A DNA stretch of 64,000 bases from Cerioporus squamosus (GCA_022592435.1 JABYQS010000149.1:1-64000); one strand, 5' to 3'. Positions 24,556 through 34,690 are shown, counted from the stretch's first letter. A program made the numbers and translations. Notes: generated from the sequence alone by a model not told the origin.

Positions 24556-27329
24556 GACTGGGGTCTTTGGGCAGCTCAGAGAGGAGGGGAGGGGCTGGGG
24601 GATGCTTGGGAGCGGGAGTGCTCGACTCGTGTGTCGAAGGAGGATGCATTCTGCAGACAGTCGTGGTCGCGCTAAATACTGGGAGAGTGAAGTCAAAGCG
24701 TACGGGACGCTTTGACAGTGTGCCACACATTACGGTGCAAGACTGTCCTCCGAAGAGTTCTGGCAAAGCGTACAGAGATGGGATTGCCATATTGGGGAGG
24801 TGCACCGAAGCGAGACCACCCAGAGGCGCATCAATCCGAGCGGCTAACCTCCCAAGTTGGAAGCCCTCCCGACTTGATGCGCCTCTGTACTTGACAATAA
24901 ACCTCTTATATAAGCGAAATTTATTGTCTTCACCTCTCTAGCCTTTTACCTGTGCTCAGTGAACCTACCGTTCAGTGAGTACGAGCATACGACCGCAGAC
25001 TCGCACTCTTCGGCGAAGAGCTGTCGTAATTTCGCCGGCACCGCCAGAGCACGCTGTGACAAAGCACCGGCAGCGACGCATTGACTTGAGAGAAGCTGCT
25101 GCGAGGTGGCCGAGTGGCATTAAACCTGTGAATATCTTGGGAATTATCGAATATTTCCAGCGACGAGGAGCCTGTGCGGGGATTTCCGTATTAGCTAAGA
25201 CGCACACATGAGGGAGATGGGCTTGTTACCGCTTTGACCTGACGTTGAGCGTGCCACTGCATAGGCATTCTACCACGAGGATCAGAGCTGAAGCCATCAG
25301 TGACGCTTTGCAGACGCCCGCTAGTTAGTGGAGAGCACGCATAGGCAGGTAACCACGCCATCCGGCCACACTTATAAACGCGGCCCAACTCCTCGGTCCT
25401 CGGATCCCGACGTCAAAGCGAGGGTGCGTGTGCGTTTGCATCCGTGAACATTATCCCCGCCGGTTGTCGCTCTTCCGATACGGGGCCATCAAGGATGTGG
25501 CCCGGACGACACGCAGGATGGGCACCGGATGGGACGCGGAGTGGGTGGTCATGAAAGAAACACTCAGCGACGTGGCCGATAGGCCATCTACAAAGGAATG
25601 GTTGCCAAGCTGCATACTGCGTCGCGGGAGAGAAGACGCGAGTAGAGCGCCAGCAACGTACAAAACGTCCATGAGCGAGACTGACCTGAGTAATAGAAGA
25701 CCGTGCTCAAGACGGCATAACGCATGTCCGAGATATTGGGTAGTCTTGGGGTGACTCGGTCTGGAGGAGAACGGGCGGCGACGTGTGAGCAGATACATCC
25801 TGGTAGCCGATGGACTCGGTAAGAACCGGTGTTACTGCTGACGGTGTCAAACATGGCACCCACAGGCAATGGAACGTAGCGAGTATAACAGATCGAGGAT
25901 GCTGGGAGATGCATTGTCCACGGGCATGTTACCCTCAAGCTCCACATACTGAGGAGGGTGACGGTGCACCTGTACACGAGAATGAGGAGAGGGACGCGCG
26001 GTGAAGCGACGCGAATTTCAACGCGTGACGTACCGACGATCGGGCATCTTGACTTGAACGCGCCCTCGAGCAGCGTTATTTACGGCTTCGTCTTCCATGT
26101 TTGCCGTCATGTCTGGGGTACTTCGTTTGAAGAATGCCTGAGGCCTACGGACGAAGCTAGTGCGATATATTAGCAACTGAGGCATGCAGCGGAGCATCCA
26201 TCTGAAACATGAATCAATACGACCGACGCACCCTTGGATGACATCTCAGAGGAATTGACTGCCTCGTGGCTATCTGCGAGCCAAGCCGACTCCCGCATGT
26301 GTAGGTCTTGGCCTGGGTCACTACGTGGCACAAGTACGGCAGTATGTAGATGCGGACCGAGACTCAGGATGCGTGAGGTGTCCTCAATCTGTGAAAATGT
26401 CTGGTAACAAGGTGGAGGAAATTCGTCGGTCGTGGCAAGCTGAGCCTGATTTCCCCTTCGAGCTAGAGTGGTGCGGCGCGTAGATTATTGTCTGAGTGAG
26501 TGAGAGGTTAACGAGCAATGTTCGCAGGATATTGGTCGTACCGACACGCGCTCAACCTCCTGACGACGTCCATGGGTCCTCGCGAGAACGGTTGCGAGGT
26601 TGTCGAGCTTCGCAGATCTGGCTGAGTAAAACAGAGCGCCCGGTCCGTTGCGCGGACTCCTGAAACGTTCCTACAGGGCCGTCATGCCCGACCGCGGTGA
26701 GAAGGAGCCCATCAGCGACACCTGGACGGCGTTGGTCCGCGTGGTACTAGTAGCTGCGTCATTGACGTCGGCTTAACTGCCATCTGTCACTCTGTGGAAA
26801 CACATATGTCTGCGGGCTCGAAGCGCTTCAACTGAAAGACCTTAGAATGGTCTATGAGGCTGCGGAGAGCTGCGCAAGTCGCGATTGGAGAATGTCAGCG
26901 TCATCATCGAAATCCCCCGAGTAAATCGGACCTTTTTGGTGCTGACGACTTCTCTGTAGGTCATACCCGAGCGGTGCCGACAAGGGACATGCTGTCCAGA
27001 TTACGTGCAACTTGAGAAATCAGGTTGAAATGTGGTCGGGCACCGAGCTAGGACCGAGCCTTGGTCAGCTTGTTGGGCGCACTTCCAAGTTCAAGTTCGG
27101 GTTGACAAGGGTGAGCCAGAAGTTGACCGTGCTGTTCACAATCAATCTCTACCCGTTTATATCCAGTATATTTACTTACCTCAATCGTTGTCTCCCGTAT
27201 CACTAGGTAGACGACTTCCGGACCCATGGTTGAAGGAGACGGACTCGTTGGGACGTCGGACGCTCGCAGAGACTTGGCAGCCGCGGCAATCCCCGTTCTC
27301 AGTTGCCTGTTCGGGAGCTTAGTCAGCCG
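24556..27329. other. 2.8 kb without a supported gene
   Basis: Several frames of 60-130 codons overlap on both strands around 25428-25977. One minus-strand frame contains ISDMRYAVLSTVFYYSG followed by a possible 69-nt intron, which might be a decayed membrane-protein gene, but no start, end or domain could be placed. Near 25109 the string ggtggccgagtggc resembles a Pol III A box without a matching B box. The zinc-finger gene promoter lies at the left edge. Confidence 0.4.
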
Positions 27330-27560
27330 GCATGTGTCGGCATGAGTGCAGCTGCGGCTGTGTGTGCAGCCACCGTCACGAACTCATCTGCAACTCAACA
27401 GGTCGTCGTTACAACGAAGGAGTCTGAATCCGCGTTTAGTATTTCTGATTGCCCTCATTCACGCTCTCATTCGCGTTCCCCGTACTAGCGCAGCAGCAAG
27501 CGCTGTCGTGGCGCTGTCACAAGGCGCAGAAGTATCCATGAGAAAGCACAAGAACCTCAG
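27330..27560 (-). pseudogene. Decayed remnant, copy 1 of a three-copy module
   Basis: This stretch aligns with 28950-29165 and 31780-32005: shared blocks include gcagcagcaagcgctgtcgt and the region around aactcaacaggtcgtcgtt. On the minus strand the better copies read as a short protein with the pattern EIQT...P(V/I)EF. This copy has stops in that frame. It sits directly before the first copy of the Ser/Thr-rich secreted protein gene. Confidence 0.5.
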
Positions 27561-27725
27561 TCGATGCGAGCACGCACACAGACATGTGGTGTAGGTAATC
27601 CGTGGTGCGTGCGATATGTTCTTGAGGTATCTGACTCAACCCGTCCGCTACCAGATAGCTCATAGTCACGGATATCAAAGCTATCCGCCGCTCTATCTTC
27701 CGTCCAACACGTTTCCTAGCCTACC

Positions 27726-28141
27726 ATGCTCCATCTTCTGAGCTCTGTATTTGCTGCTCTCCTGGCTGCTGGAGGTGAGTATCTCTGGTGTAATTGTCTA
27801 CCATGTGATTTTCAATCTTACCCGCTCTCTTAGGAGACGCAGCCGCCGTCGGGAGGACATCATGTTAAGTATGTCACCTCGAGCTTCCTCAGAACTGCCT
27901 TGCCAATTCCCTCCGGGTCGGCTACCGTCGACTTCTCCAGTGCTTCCCCAGCAGCGGTCACATCTAGTGTGTCTGTGGGACGGCCGACACCGTCACCGCC
28001 ACCGTCATCGGGACCGCTTCGACCGGGACTCTCATAGTCGCCGCTACGAACACGCACGATGGGACTGACGTCGCGCTTGCCAAATCGCACGCTAGGACGG
28101 GCCCTACAATTGCGGCCCGCCGGGCTGCCACACCTGCTTGA
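27726..28141 (+). pseudogene. Pseudogene of the Ser/Thr-rich secreted protein family (copy 1)
   Basis: Exon 1 (27726-27774) codes a signal peptide starting MLHLLSSVFAALLAAGG, split by an intron with GTGAGT donor exactly where the two paralogues at 29823 and 33709 are split. Exon 2 starts GDAAAV like the others but loses the dibasic EKR and meets a stop after about ten codons. Downstream the family sequence continues in other frames: SSFLRTALPIPSG then ATVDFSSASPAAVTSS, later DTVTATVIGTASTGTL. Thus it is a decayed paralogue with no expanded repeat array. The shared 3' block follows at 28331. Confidence 0.75.
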
Positions 28142-28949
28142 AATGGACTCCATGGTACTTCCTCCTGCGTCGCGACCGTCGTAGCCGGGCGCGGATGCCT
28201 ATGATCCCGGTTCCTCAGGAGCTTCCCGATATTTTATCGCTCTTTCACGGCTTTTGATGTTCGACTTGAATCCAGCTATCGTGTGGAGCTCGCCATTCCT
28301 GTGTTCCTCTGTCGTACGCGGATCACAACTTTGGTTGTCTGGAGTTGTTGTCGGAGCCGTAACGGAGCCGTAACACGGTGTTGGTACTGTACCGTGCTAG
28401 TCCAGTGAATCGCAGGGAACCCTTCAACCAGCCATACTGGCCGACATACCCGACCATGGCGAGGAGTGTATTGGCGGAATCTGGACGACATTGGTCTTGG
28501 CGAACGCCTCGCCGACGTCGTCTAGCTGCGTGCATCTGCTTCGACGGCCATCGATGGTCCAGGTGACTGCGGAAGACTGCGCAATTCGCCACGGGGGGAG
28601 GTGTCGACGTTGTCATCGAAACTTTTGTAAGCTTTTGGACATTCATTGACGCGCTTGATAGCACTTCCGAGCTGCATAAGGGGCTCGGGACCGAGCCTGA
28701 GATGCCTTAACCAGCCTCAGATAAGTAAGTACTAAGTAAACTCACTTTCAAGCCTGAGGATACAAATAACACGTTGCGGAAGCTGTCACCGATAAGGAAC
28801 TATCCATACGGTATACTACCGCGTACTTAGTAGGTAGACGAAATGGAGGAGCTTCAGGGAAGTTCAAGCGGTGGCCACTGGCAGCGGACTGGCAGCCCGG
28901 CAGTTGCCGACCCTTGTTACCGTTCGAGGAACATGAGCCGCCGGCAAGC
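28142..28949. other. Spacer between duplication units
   Basis: Contains the shared 3' block at 28331-28354 and otherwise short frames without features. Confidence 0.5.
28331..28354 (+). repeat. Shared 3' block, copy 1
   Basis: The core ggttgtctggagttgttgtc lies about 190 bp after the pseudogene and recurs after the other two family members (30960, 34930). It probably belongs to the ancestral 3' untranslated region. Confidence 0.7.
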
Positions 28950-29165
28950 GTCGGCATACAGCCGCCGTGCGCAGCTGTGTGCAACCACGAACTTGTCCGG
29001 AACTCAATAGGTTCGTCCTCACAAACAACGGCATCTGATTGTGGGTTTGAAATCGTCTGTATCTCATCTCTCACAGCTGGCATTCTGCCCGTACTTGCGC
29101 AGCAGCAGGCGCCGTCGTGGCGCCGTCACAAGGACACTTGGCCGCACAATTGCCTCCGAGGAAGC
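28950..29165 (-). pseudogene. Decayed remnant, copy 2
   Basis: Minus-strand reading gives EIQTISNPQSDAVVCEDEP followed by IEFRTSSWLHT and a Cys-rich end. It aligns with copy 3 (EIQT...VIVCKNDPVEFQ, then ADPC). The spacing G-x-(L/I)-x...P...(V/I)EF-x...H...DPC is reminiscent of fungal cupredoxin-like extracellular serine-rich proteins, but copper ligands cannot be assigned, so this is a weak suggestion. No intact start, splice chain or stop was found. Confidence 0.4.
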
Positions 29166-29705
29166 ACGAGAACCACATGTCACGAGCAAGCAACTTCAAA
29201 GACCGTGCTAGAGTCGTTGAAGGAATGCAGAGCAGTGGGGGTGGGCTTGACCCGCGCAATCAGGATGACACGAAACACGACGGCTCATTTACCGAATTTC
29301 AAAGCCCCAGAAGTTGATATGTATGCTTTTCTCGTGCTAACCGCCTCGAGATTGCGGGCTGAAGTGAAGAGCTGACTTCAAGTCATTCTCTGCTTTTCTT
29401 TCGACTCTATACAAGCTGACAGTACTTTCATATATCAGACCTGAACAGAACCCTGACTCGTAGTTCGAGGTTTGACCTCATAGCTTCTGCGCGTGCGATG
29501 ATCAACTCGATCACCGTCGCTTGCAGCCAGAGCGCACAATACCGGACACCATGTACGTGGCGAAGTTATTCAATTATGCGCAGTATACTTGCGGTTGCAC
29601 TACACACAGCACGGCCTAGGCACACCGCAAGCCGCCTTACGAACGTGGAAGGCTCTGGTTCACACCCAAAAAACGCCAACACCAGCCCTGAACCCGAAGT
29701 TCCGC
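29166..29705. other. Upstream region of the copy-2 secreted protein gene
   Basis: Runs from the remnant to the core promoter. No gene seen. Confidence 0.5.
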
Positions 29706-29735
29706 ATATAAGTAGACCGGAAATGCGGCTCGAAC
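29706..29735 (+). promoter_or_regulatory. Core promoter shared by family copies 2 and 3
   Basis: ATATAAGTAG is followed 10 bp later by atgcggctcgaa, about 115 bp before the ATG at 29823. The same pair occurs at 33588-33616 before the copy-3 ATG, while the sequence around it has diverged. This points to a TATA box plus a start-site-proximal element kept by selection or by recent duplication. Confidence 0.65.
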
Positions 29736-29822
29736 TCTTCAACACCTCTGTTCCTCCTTTTCTTTCCTCTTCATCCCCCAGCTTCGTTCCCTCTTTCCAT
29801 AACCCCATCCCCATTGTGAGCC

Positions 29823-30897
29823 ATGCTTCACCTTGTGAGCTTTGTTGTTGCTGCCCTCCTGGTGATCCGTGGTGAGTACCTCTAGCGTCACGCTCTATCA
29901 CCCATTTCTGAAACCTTTCCCGCTTGCTTAGGAGACGCAGCGGCCGTCGAGAAGAGGCATGTCAACTCGACCTTCGTCTCTGCCGCAATCCCCTCCGCTT
30001 CGACAACAGTCGAAGTCTCCAGCGCTTTCCCCAGCATTGTCACCACCATAGAGTTCTACCAGTGCTGCCCCCAGCGTTGGGACCACCATCGGGTTCTCCA
30101 GCGCCGCCGCTAGCAGCGCGACCGCCGTCGGGTGCGTGTGCAGCTCGAACACCACCGACACCATAACCGTCGCCACCGGTACCGCCGTCACCAGCTACGT
30201 CACAGTCGCGACTGGTACCGCCGTCACTAGTTACATTACCGTGGCTACTGGTTCAGCTGTCACCAGCTACATCACGGTGGCTACTGGTACCGCCGTCTCC
30301 AGCCACAGTTCCTTCGCAACTGGTACTGCTGTGACCAGCTCCCGTTCGGCCGCAACTGGTACTGCCGTCATTAGCTCCCGTTCCGTCGCCACCGGGACTG
30401 CTGTGACCAACTCGAAGTCCGTCGCGACTGGTACTGTCGTGACCTCCCGTTCGGCCGCAACTGGTACTGTCGTGACCAGCTCCCGTTCCGTCGCCACCGG
30501 GACCTTCGTAACCAGCTCGAACTCCGTCGCCACTGGTACTGCCGTGACCAGCTCCCATCCTGTCGCCGCCGGGACTGCTGTGTCCAGTGCCAGTTCCGTC
30601 GCGACTGGATCTGCTGTCACCGAGCCTGTCTCGAGTGCAACCGGGACTGCCGTGACTGTCCCCTCCGCCCACCCCTCCTCCAGCGGCATTGTGACAACCG
30701 TCTTCGCGACTGCTTCGGAGAGCGACGCGGTCAGTGCGGATGTCGTCCCCACCGCTTCCGAGAGCGGGACCATAATCACGGTGCAGCCGACGGCATCCAG
30801 TCCCATCACGGTCGAGGTGCCCACCGCGTCGGGCATCGTCACCACTACTCAGGACGCCGTTGGCACCGGGGCCGCTACCACTATATTCAGTGATTAA
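29823..30897 (+). CDS. Secreted Ser/Thr-rich repeat protein (copy 2), one-base frameshift
   Basis: Two exons (29823-29871, 29932-30897). Exon 1 codes the signal peptide MLHLVSFVVAALLVIRG; exon 2 starts GDAAAVEKR, a dibasic Kex2-type site at the end of a short propeptide. Three unexpanded units follow (SSAFPSIVTTIEF, SAAPSVGTTIGFS, SAAASSATAVG), then a two-Cys spot (CVCSSN), then about 14 units of a 12-residue repeat of the type TVATGTAVTSSR, and a tail shared with copy 3 (PSAHPSSS, FATASES).  A single extra base near 30058 shifts the frame between the first and second short unit, so as read the protein stops early at 30110; without it the protein would be 337 residues. No GPI-type hydrophobic tail. 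Function unknown: cell-wall or matrix protein is a guess from composition. Confidence 0.72.
30166..30666 (+). repeat. 36-bp coding minisatellite (about 14 units)
   Basis: Tandem units code (T/S)VATGTAVTSSx. Units differ at the last three positions (YV, YI, HS, SR, NSK, SN), and one unit is 11 residues. The antisense frame is also open, a by-product of the repeat. A single related unit, VTVATGTAATEP, is present in copy 3, so the array grew in this copy only. Confidence 0.9.
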
Positions 30898-31779
30898 GTA
30901 TGTCTCGCTCGTTATTACTTGGTTCCTTCGAGAATTATTGGACTCGCAGTATTGTTTTCGTTGTCTGGAGTTGTCGTCGTGGAGGTCCGTAGCACGGCGT
31001 TGTCGTACTGTACTCTACCTCGTGGGATGATACATGACTTTCACGTAGTACAGACAGTTCGTACAGGTTTCAATAAGTATGCGGACTGCTCTACTGGTTG
31101 TCATCTGATCCGGCGCTCAGGGCCCAAACAGTGACAGTGCAGTCAGGCAGCCGCAGGATGCTGGACGTTTCGACAAGCGTATGCAGTGCGCCCGCCAAGG
31201 ACTAACCCCGAGATGACGCCCGTCGTTCGACTCGGGAAGAGCATCGGAGGCAAGCTGTCAAACGGGGCAGGTCCGACTCGATGGGTCCGAACGTCCGGTA
31301 GATAAACGGGGTACCTGAAGCAGATCGACGCGCGAGCCGATTGTGGCGAGACGAAGTGCATAAAGCGACAGCTGGACGAGATTCATTCCTCAAGGCGGTA
31401 AAAAGGATGAGTGTTGCGGTTTCTACTTACTTGGTTTGGACGGATACGTGAAGATCTACGTAGCTATAGGACACTGCGTAGTAACTCAAAGTCGTGACTG
31501 GGTACTTTGACTGTACTTGGACTTCCCCAGTTGATACGGCCGGGCTGGGAGACTCAGGAGTACAACTGTGCCTTCCGAGGTCATGAAGGTACTAAGTACT
31601 TACAGCGTATACCGACAGAGTCGTCACGTTAGAGAATCACATAATGCATCTTCAATGCAATAACACAAATAGCTGTTAGCTTAGACGTTGAACTGGAACA
31701 AGTGAACCTGCAAAGTTGTCAAGACATGACCGCCGGCAGTTGCCGACCCGTCTTGCCTACTCCGGGATACACAAGGGTC
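30898..31779. other. Spacer with shared 3' block copy 2
   Basis: The block gttgtctggagttgtcgtcg at 30960-30979 matches those after copies 1 and 3. The rest shows only short frames. Confidence 0.5.
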
Positions 31780-32005
31780 GGCACACAGCCGCGCGCTCAT
31801 TGCTCTGTGTCCTACCATGACTCTCGCTTGGAACTCAACAGGGTCGTTCTTGCAAACAATGACGGGCATCTCGTCCCGCGTTTGAATCTCACCTGTACCT
31901 ACTCTCGCACAGCTGTCATTCTGCCCGTGCTTGCGCAGCAGGAAGCGCCATTGCGGCGCTATCACAAAAACTCTTGGCCACAAGATTGCCATGAAGCAGC
32001 AGTGA
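31780..32005 (-). pseudogene. Decayed remnant, copy 3
   Basis: The best preserved copy of the minus-strand module: TGEIQTRDEMPVIVCKNDP, VEFQARVMVGH and LCADPC in one frame. Ends within 20 bp of the inverted-repeat element that starts at 32025, so the insertion may have separated it from its usual neighbour, the secreted protein gene now 1.7 kb away. Family suggestion as for copy 2, weak. Confidence 0.45.
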
Positions 32006-32186
32006 CTTCAGTTGACCTCAATAATTTGACGCGCTTAGTTATGGTGGAAGCCGAATCATTTGGGCCCTTAGTTAAGGGAGGCGCCTAATCGCCCAAATAT
32101 TTGGGCGCTCTCGTAAGGTCGCAGGCGACAAATATTGGCCAAATATTTCGTACGTAGGAAATAAGCCTGAAAGGCGACCCAAAAAT

Positions 32187-32253
32187 ACTCCCAAGAGGAT
32201 TGAACCTGGGCCTTAAAGGCATACAAGACACCATCCAACTAGGCCACCAGGGC
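32187..32253 (-). ncRNA. tRNA-like Pol III unit, left, facing out
   Basis: On the minus strand TGGCCTAGTTGGATGG fits a Pol III A box and GGTTCAATCC, about 45 bp later, fits a B box; TTTTT follows at 32185-32181. The 3' part can fold as a T arm (CCAGG with CTTGG around TTCAATC). The anticodon stem does not fold well, so this is a tRNA-derived, SINE-like head rather than a functional tRNA. Confidence 0.45.
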
Positions 32254-32301
32254 TGCCTTTGCCAGTGCCAGTAACAATGTATAGCCCGTCTGGTGTCCTG
32301 C

Positions 32302-32348
32302 GTACAGTCATCTACGGCCGAACCCGGTTCGGCCATAGATGACTGTAC
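32302..32348. repeat. Central hairpin of the element
   Basis: An inverted repeat of about 22 bp per arm (tacagtcatctacggccgaa and its complement, one mismatch) with almost no loop, located between the two tRNA-like units. It may be the junction of two fused half-elements. Confidence 0.85.
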
Positions 32349-32597
32349 TTATTACTGAGGGTAAGTAAGTGTTCGATACATGGAAGGAGTAAGTAACTGT
32401 TATCGCATTGACATCAAGACATCTAGTTGGGCTGGAATTACGACATGCACAAGCAACTTATATATGGAGAAATCAAGCATCACAGCCAGTCGTAAACGGG
32501 ATGATATGATAGACAATCCACATGTACTTAGCGGGCTCGTTGAAGTAGTGGATTGTCATTAAGGACTTGTAGCGTTGCTGTTTACAACTTTTAAATA

Positions 32598-32677
32598 GTC
32601 CTATGGCGCAGTTGGACTAAGTGTTGAAAGTTGTTTATGCGGTCACTCAATCGCTGGTTCAAGTCTCTTGCAGTGCA
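32598..32677 (+). ncRNA. tRNA-like Pol III unit, right, facing out
   Basis: TGGCGCAGTTGGACTA fits the A box, GGTTCAAGTC fits the B box, and TTTTT follows at 32679-32683. It is not a copy of the left unit: only the box sequences agree. The body does not fold into a complete cloverleaf, so a tRNA-derived origin is inferred from the promoter boxes and terminator. Confidence 0.42.
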
Positions 32678-32840
32678 TTTTTAGGTTGCTTTTACGCATT
32701 TCTCCAATTGACGAAATATTTGTTTGATATCTGTTGCCTACGATCACAGGAGATCGACCAAATATTTGGGCGTTTAGGCGCCTCCCTTAACTAAGGGCCC
32801 AAATGATTCGGCTTCCACCATAACTAAGCGCGTCAAATAA

Positions 32841-33587
32841 TTCAGGGTAGCTGATACTAATGGAAGCAGGCACCAAAACCACACGCCGCGAGCGGGCATT
32901 GGGACATCCAAGTACAGAGTTCGTTACGTAGCATAGATGCACGAGGTCAGTACTGACGTGCCCTCGTCCGCTAGGGCCTTAAGCTCACGGAGACCAGGGA
33001 TGCGCCACCGCAGATTTTCCGGAGGACATTGCCAGTCTGTACGATCGTCGTTCGGGGAGGTGATGAGGCGGCTTGGAGGCGTATGCAATGGTCACGTCAG
33101 TGCTTGGACAACAGACCCGCTTCTTCTTCAAACCCATAGGCCGTGCGATCGACAAGTATGGTGTTAAGACCCTCGGAACCTCAAGCCGTCGCAAGTTCTG
33201 AGGGCAGGCTGCTAGGAGTCATATTCAGCTGATCTTAGAGTCATGAGTAGCTGACCATACTCTCAGACGATTATGTATCTTGCCAGCACACGTCTTTCGC
33301 TCCTAGCACATCGCTTGCGCGGTCCGCTCTCATGAGGACCTGCTGAACTTCACGGTCTCCGCGGGTTGCCGCATTTACCGGTGCGTCCATCATGGCTTTC
33401 GACGCGAGCGCACACTCCAGACGCCGCGGCATTGCCAGAGATCCTCGATCAGGCGCAGTTTGCTTGTGGTCGCGCTTCGCACCGTTCAACCCGGCGGCCG
33501 CGCCCCGCGACGTCACGGGTGTGTTACGCCGGTGCCCACTCACAACGCGCCAGCACCTACCCTGGACCCAAGCAATCTCCTGCGTGG
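32841..33587. other. Spacer between the element and family copy 3
   Basis: Short overlapping frames only. The upstream remnant module present before copies 1 and 2 is not repeated here; it lies on the far side of the inserted element. Confidence 0.45.
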
Positions 33588-33616
33588 TATAAGTAGCACG
33601 GATATGCGGCTCGAAT
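33588..33616 (+). promoter_or_regulatory. Core promoter of family copy 3
   Basis: GTATAAGTAG followed by atgcggctcgaa, matching 29706-29735. The ATG is about 110 bp downstream and the leader is pyrimidine rich. Confidence 0.65.
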
Positions 33617-33708
33617 ACCTCACCGCTTCAATCCTTCTTCACTTCCCTCTTCCTACACCAACCTCCGAGTCGGTCCCTCTTCTGCCGATTATCTTCCTCT
33701 TGTGAGCC

Positions 33709-34690
33709 ATGTTGCGCCTTCTGAGCTTCGTCGTGGCTGTTGTCCTTCTCGCTCGCGGTGAGTACCGATTGCGTCCGTCTCAACGCTCCTTATCGAACAT
33801 CACCCTTTCTGTCAGGCGATGCGGCCGCCGTGGAGAAGAGGTATGTCAGCTCGTCGCTCGCGACTGCTCCTCACGCCTTCCCCACCGGCATCGGTGCGAC
33901 TGGCAACGGGTCTTCCAGCGCCTTCCCCACCGGCATCGGCGCGACTGGCAACGGGTCCTCCAGTGCGTTCCCCACCGGCATCGGCGCGACAGGCAATGGG
34001 TCCTCCAGTGCTTTCCCCACCGGCATCGGTGCGACTGGCAACGGGTCTTCCAGCGTGTTCCCCACCGGCATCGGCGCGACTGGCAATGGGTCCTCCAGTG
34101 CTTTCCCCACAGGCATCGGCGCCACTGGCCACGGGTCCTCCAGTGCTTTCCCCACAGGCATCGGTGCGACTCACAATGGCTGCTCGAGTGCTTTCCCCAC
34201 CGGCATCGGTGCGACTGCTAGTGGCAACAGGTACTCCAGTGCTTTCCCCACAGGCATCGGTGCGACTAGCCACGGGTCCTCCAGTGCCTTCCCCACCGGC
34301 ATTGGCGCGACTGGCCACGGGTCCTCCAGTGCCTCCCCCACCGGCATCGGCGCGACCACCGTCCAGTACGCTTGCCCTTCGGTCAGCACCGTCACCAGAT
34401 ACGTCACGGTCGCCACCGGTACTGCCGCCACCGAGCCCGCTACACTCTCCAGTGTGCTGGGCACTCCCGTGACTATCCCCGTCGCCCATCCCTCCTCCAG
34501 CGCCGCCGTGACGATCGGCGGCCCACACCCCTCCTCGAGCACGTTGACGACGATTATCGCGACCGCTTCGGAGAGCGGCGGGTTCACCACCCAGCCCGCT
34601 ACTCGGGTTGGAAATGGGGCCACTACCACCCGGGACGCGACGCCTGTCGGTACCAACGTCTCTACCACTCAAGGGGCCACGGCCGCCTGA
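33709..34690 (+). CDS. Secreted Ser/Thr-rich repeat protein (copy 3, intact)
   Basis: Two exons (33709-33757, 33816-34690; 58-nt intron in the signal peptide) give 307 residues with no interruption. Signal peptide MLRLLSFVVAVVLLARG, then DAAAVEKR, a dibasic Kex2-type site, so the mature chain probably starts at YVSSSLATAP. Next come 11 units of a 15-residue repeat (AFPTGIGATGNGSSS, with one 17-residue unit), the spot TTVQYACPSVSTVTRY, one unit VTVATGTAATEP, and the shared tail (TIPVAHPSSS, IIATASES, VSTTQGATAA). No GPI-type tail and no internal KR sites, so it is not a polyprotein precursor. Composition suggests O-glycosylation; function unknown. Confidence 0.85.
33875..34375 (+). repeat. 45-bp coding minisatellite (11 units)
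   Basis: Units code AFPTGIGATGNGSSS; the first five are almost identical and later ones drift (GHG, HNGC, ASGNRY, SHG). The last unit fades into the tail. In copy 2 the matching place holds only three short diverged units. Confidence 0.92.

Larger units (their letters stand above)
32025..32837. mobile_element. 813-bp non-autonomous inverted-repeat element (MITE-like)
   Basis: The ends are inverted copies of each other: 32025-32104 against 32758-32837, 80 bp with one mismatch, starting TTTGACGCGCTTAGTTATGG. Both ends are flanked by TAA (32022-32024 and 32838-32840), a three-base target duplication of the kind PIF/Harbinger-type transposases make. No transposase frame is present, so mobility would need a partner element. 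Inside are two tRNA-like segments facing outward, each followed by TTTTT, and a central hairpin. The near identity of the inverted repeats indicates a fairly recent insertion. Confidence 0.85.

Noticed and set aside
25100..25180. Possible tRNA starting at ggtggccgagtggc
   Set aside because: An A box without B box, anticodon stem or acceptor pairing.
25428..25977. Overlapping frames resembling a membrane protein fragment
   Set aside because: No start, stop or splice chain could be assembled; left as a remark in the intergenic entry.
33812..34672. 286-codon minus-strand frame opposite the 15-residue repeat array
   Set aside because: Created by the minisatellite periodicity (multiple of three), not by independent coding.
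33709..34690. Kex2-processed repeat peptide precursor
   Set aside because: Only one dibasic site, at the propeptide end; the repeats have no KR or RR between units.
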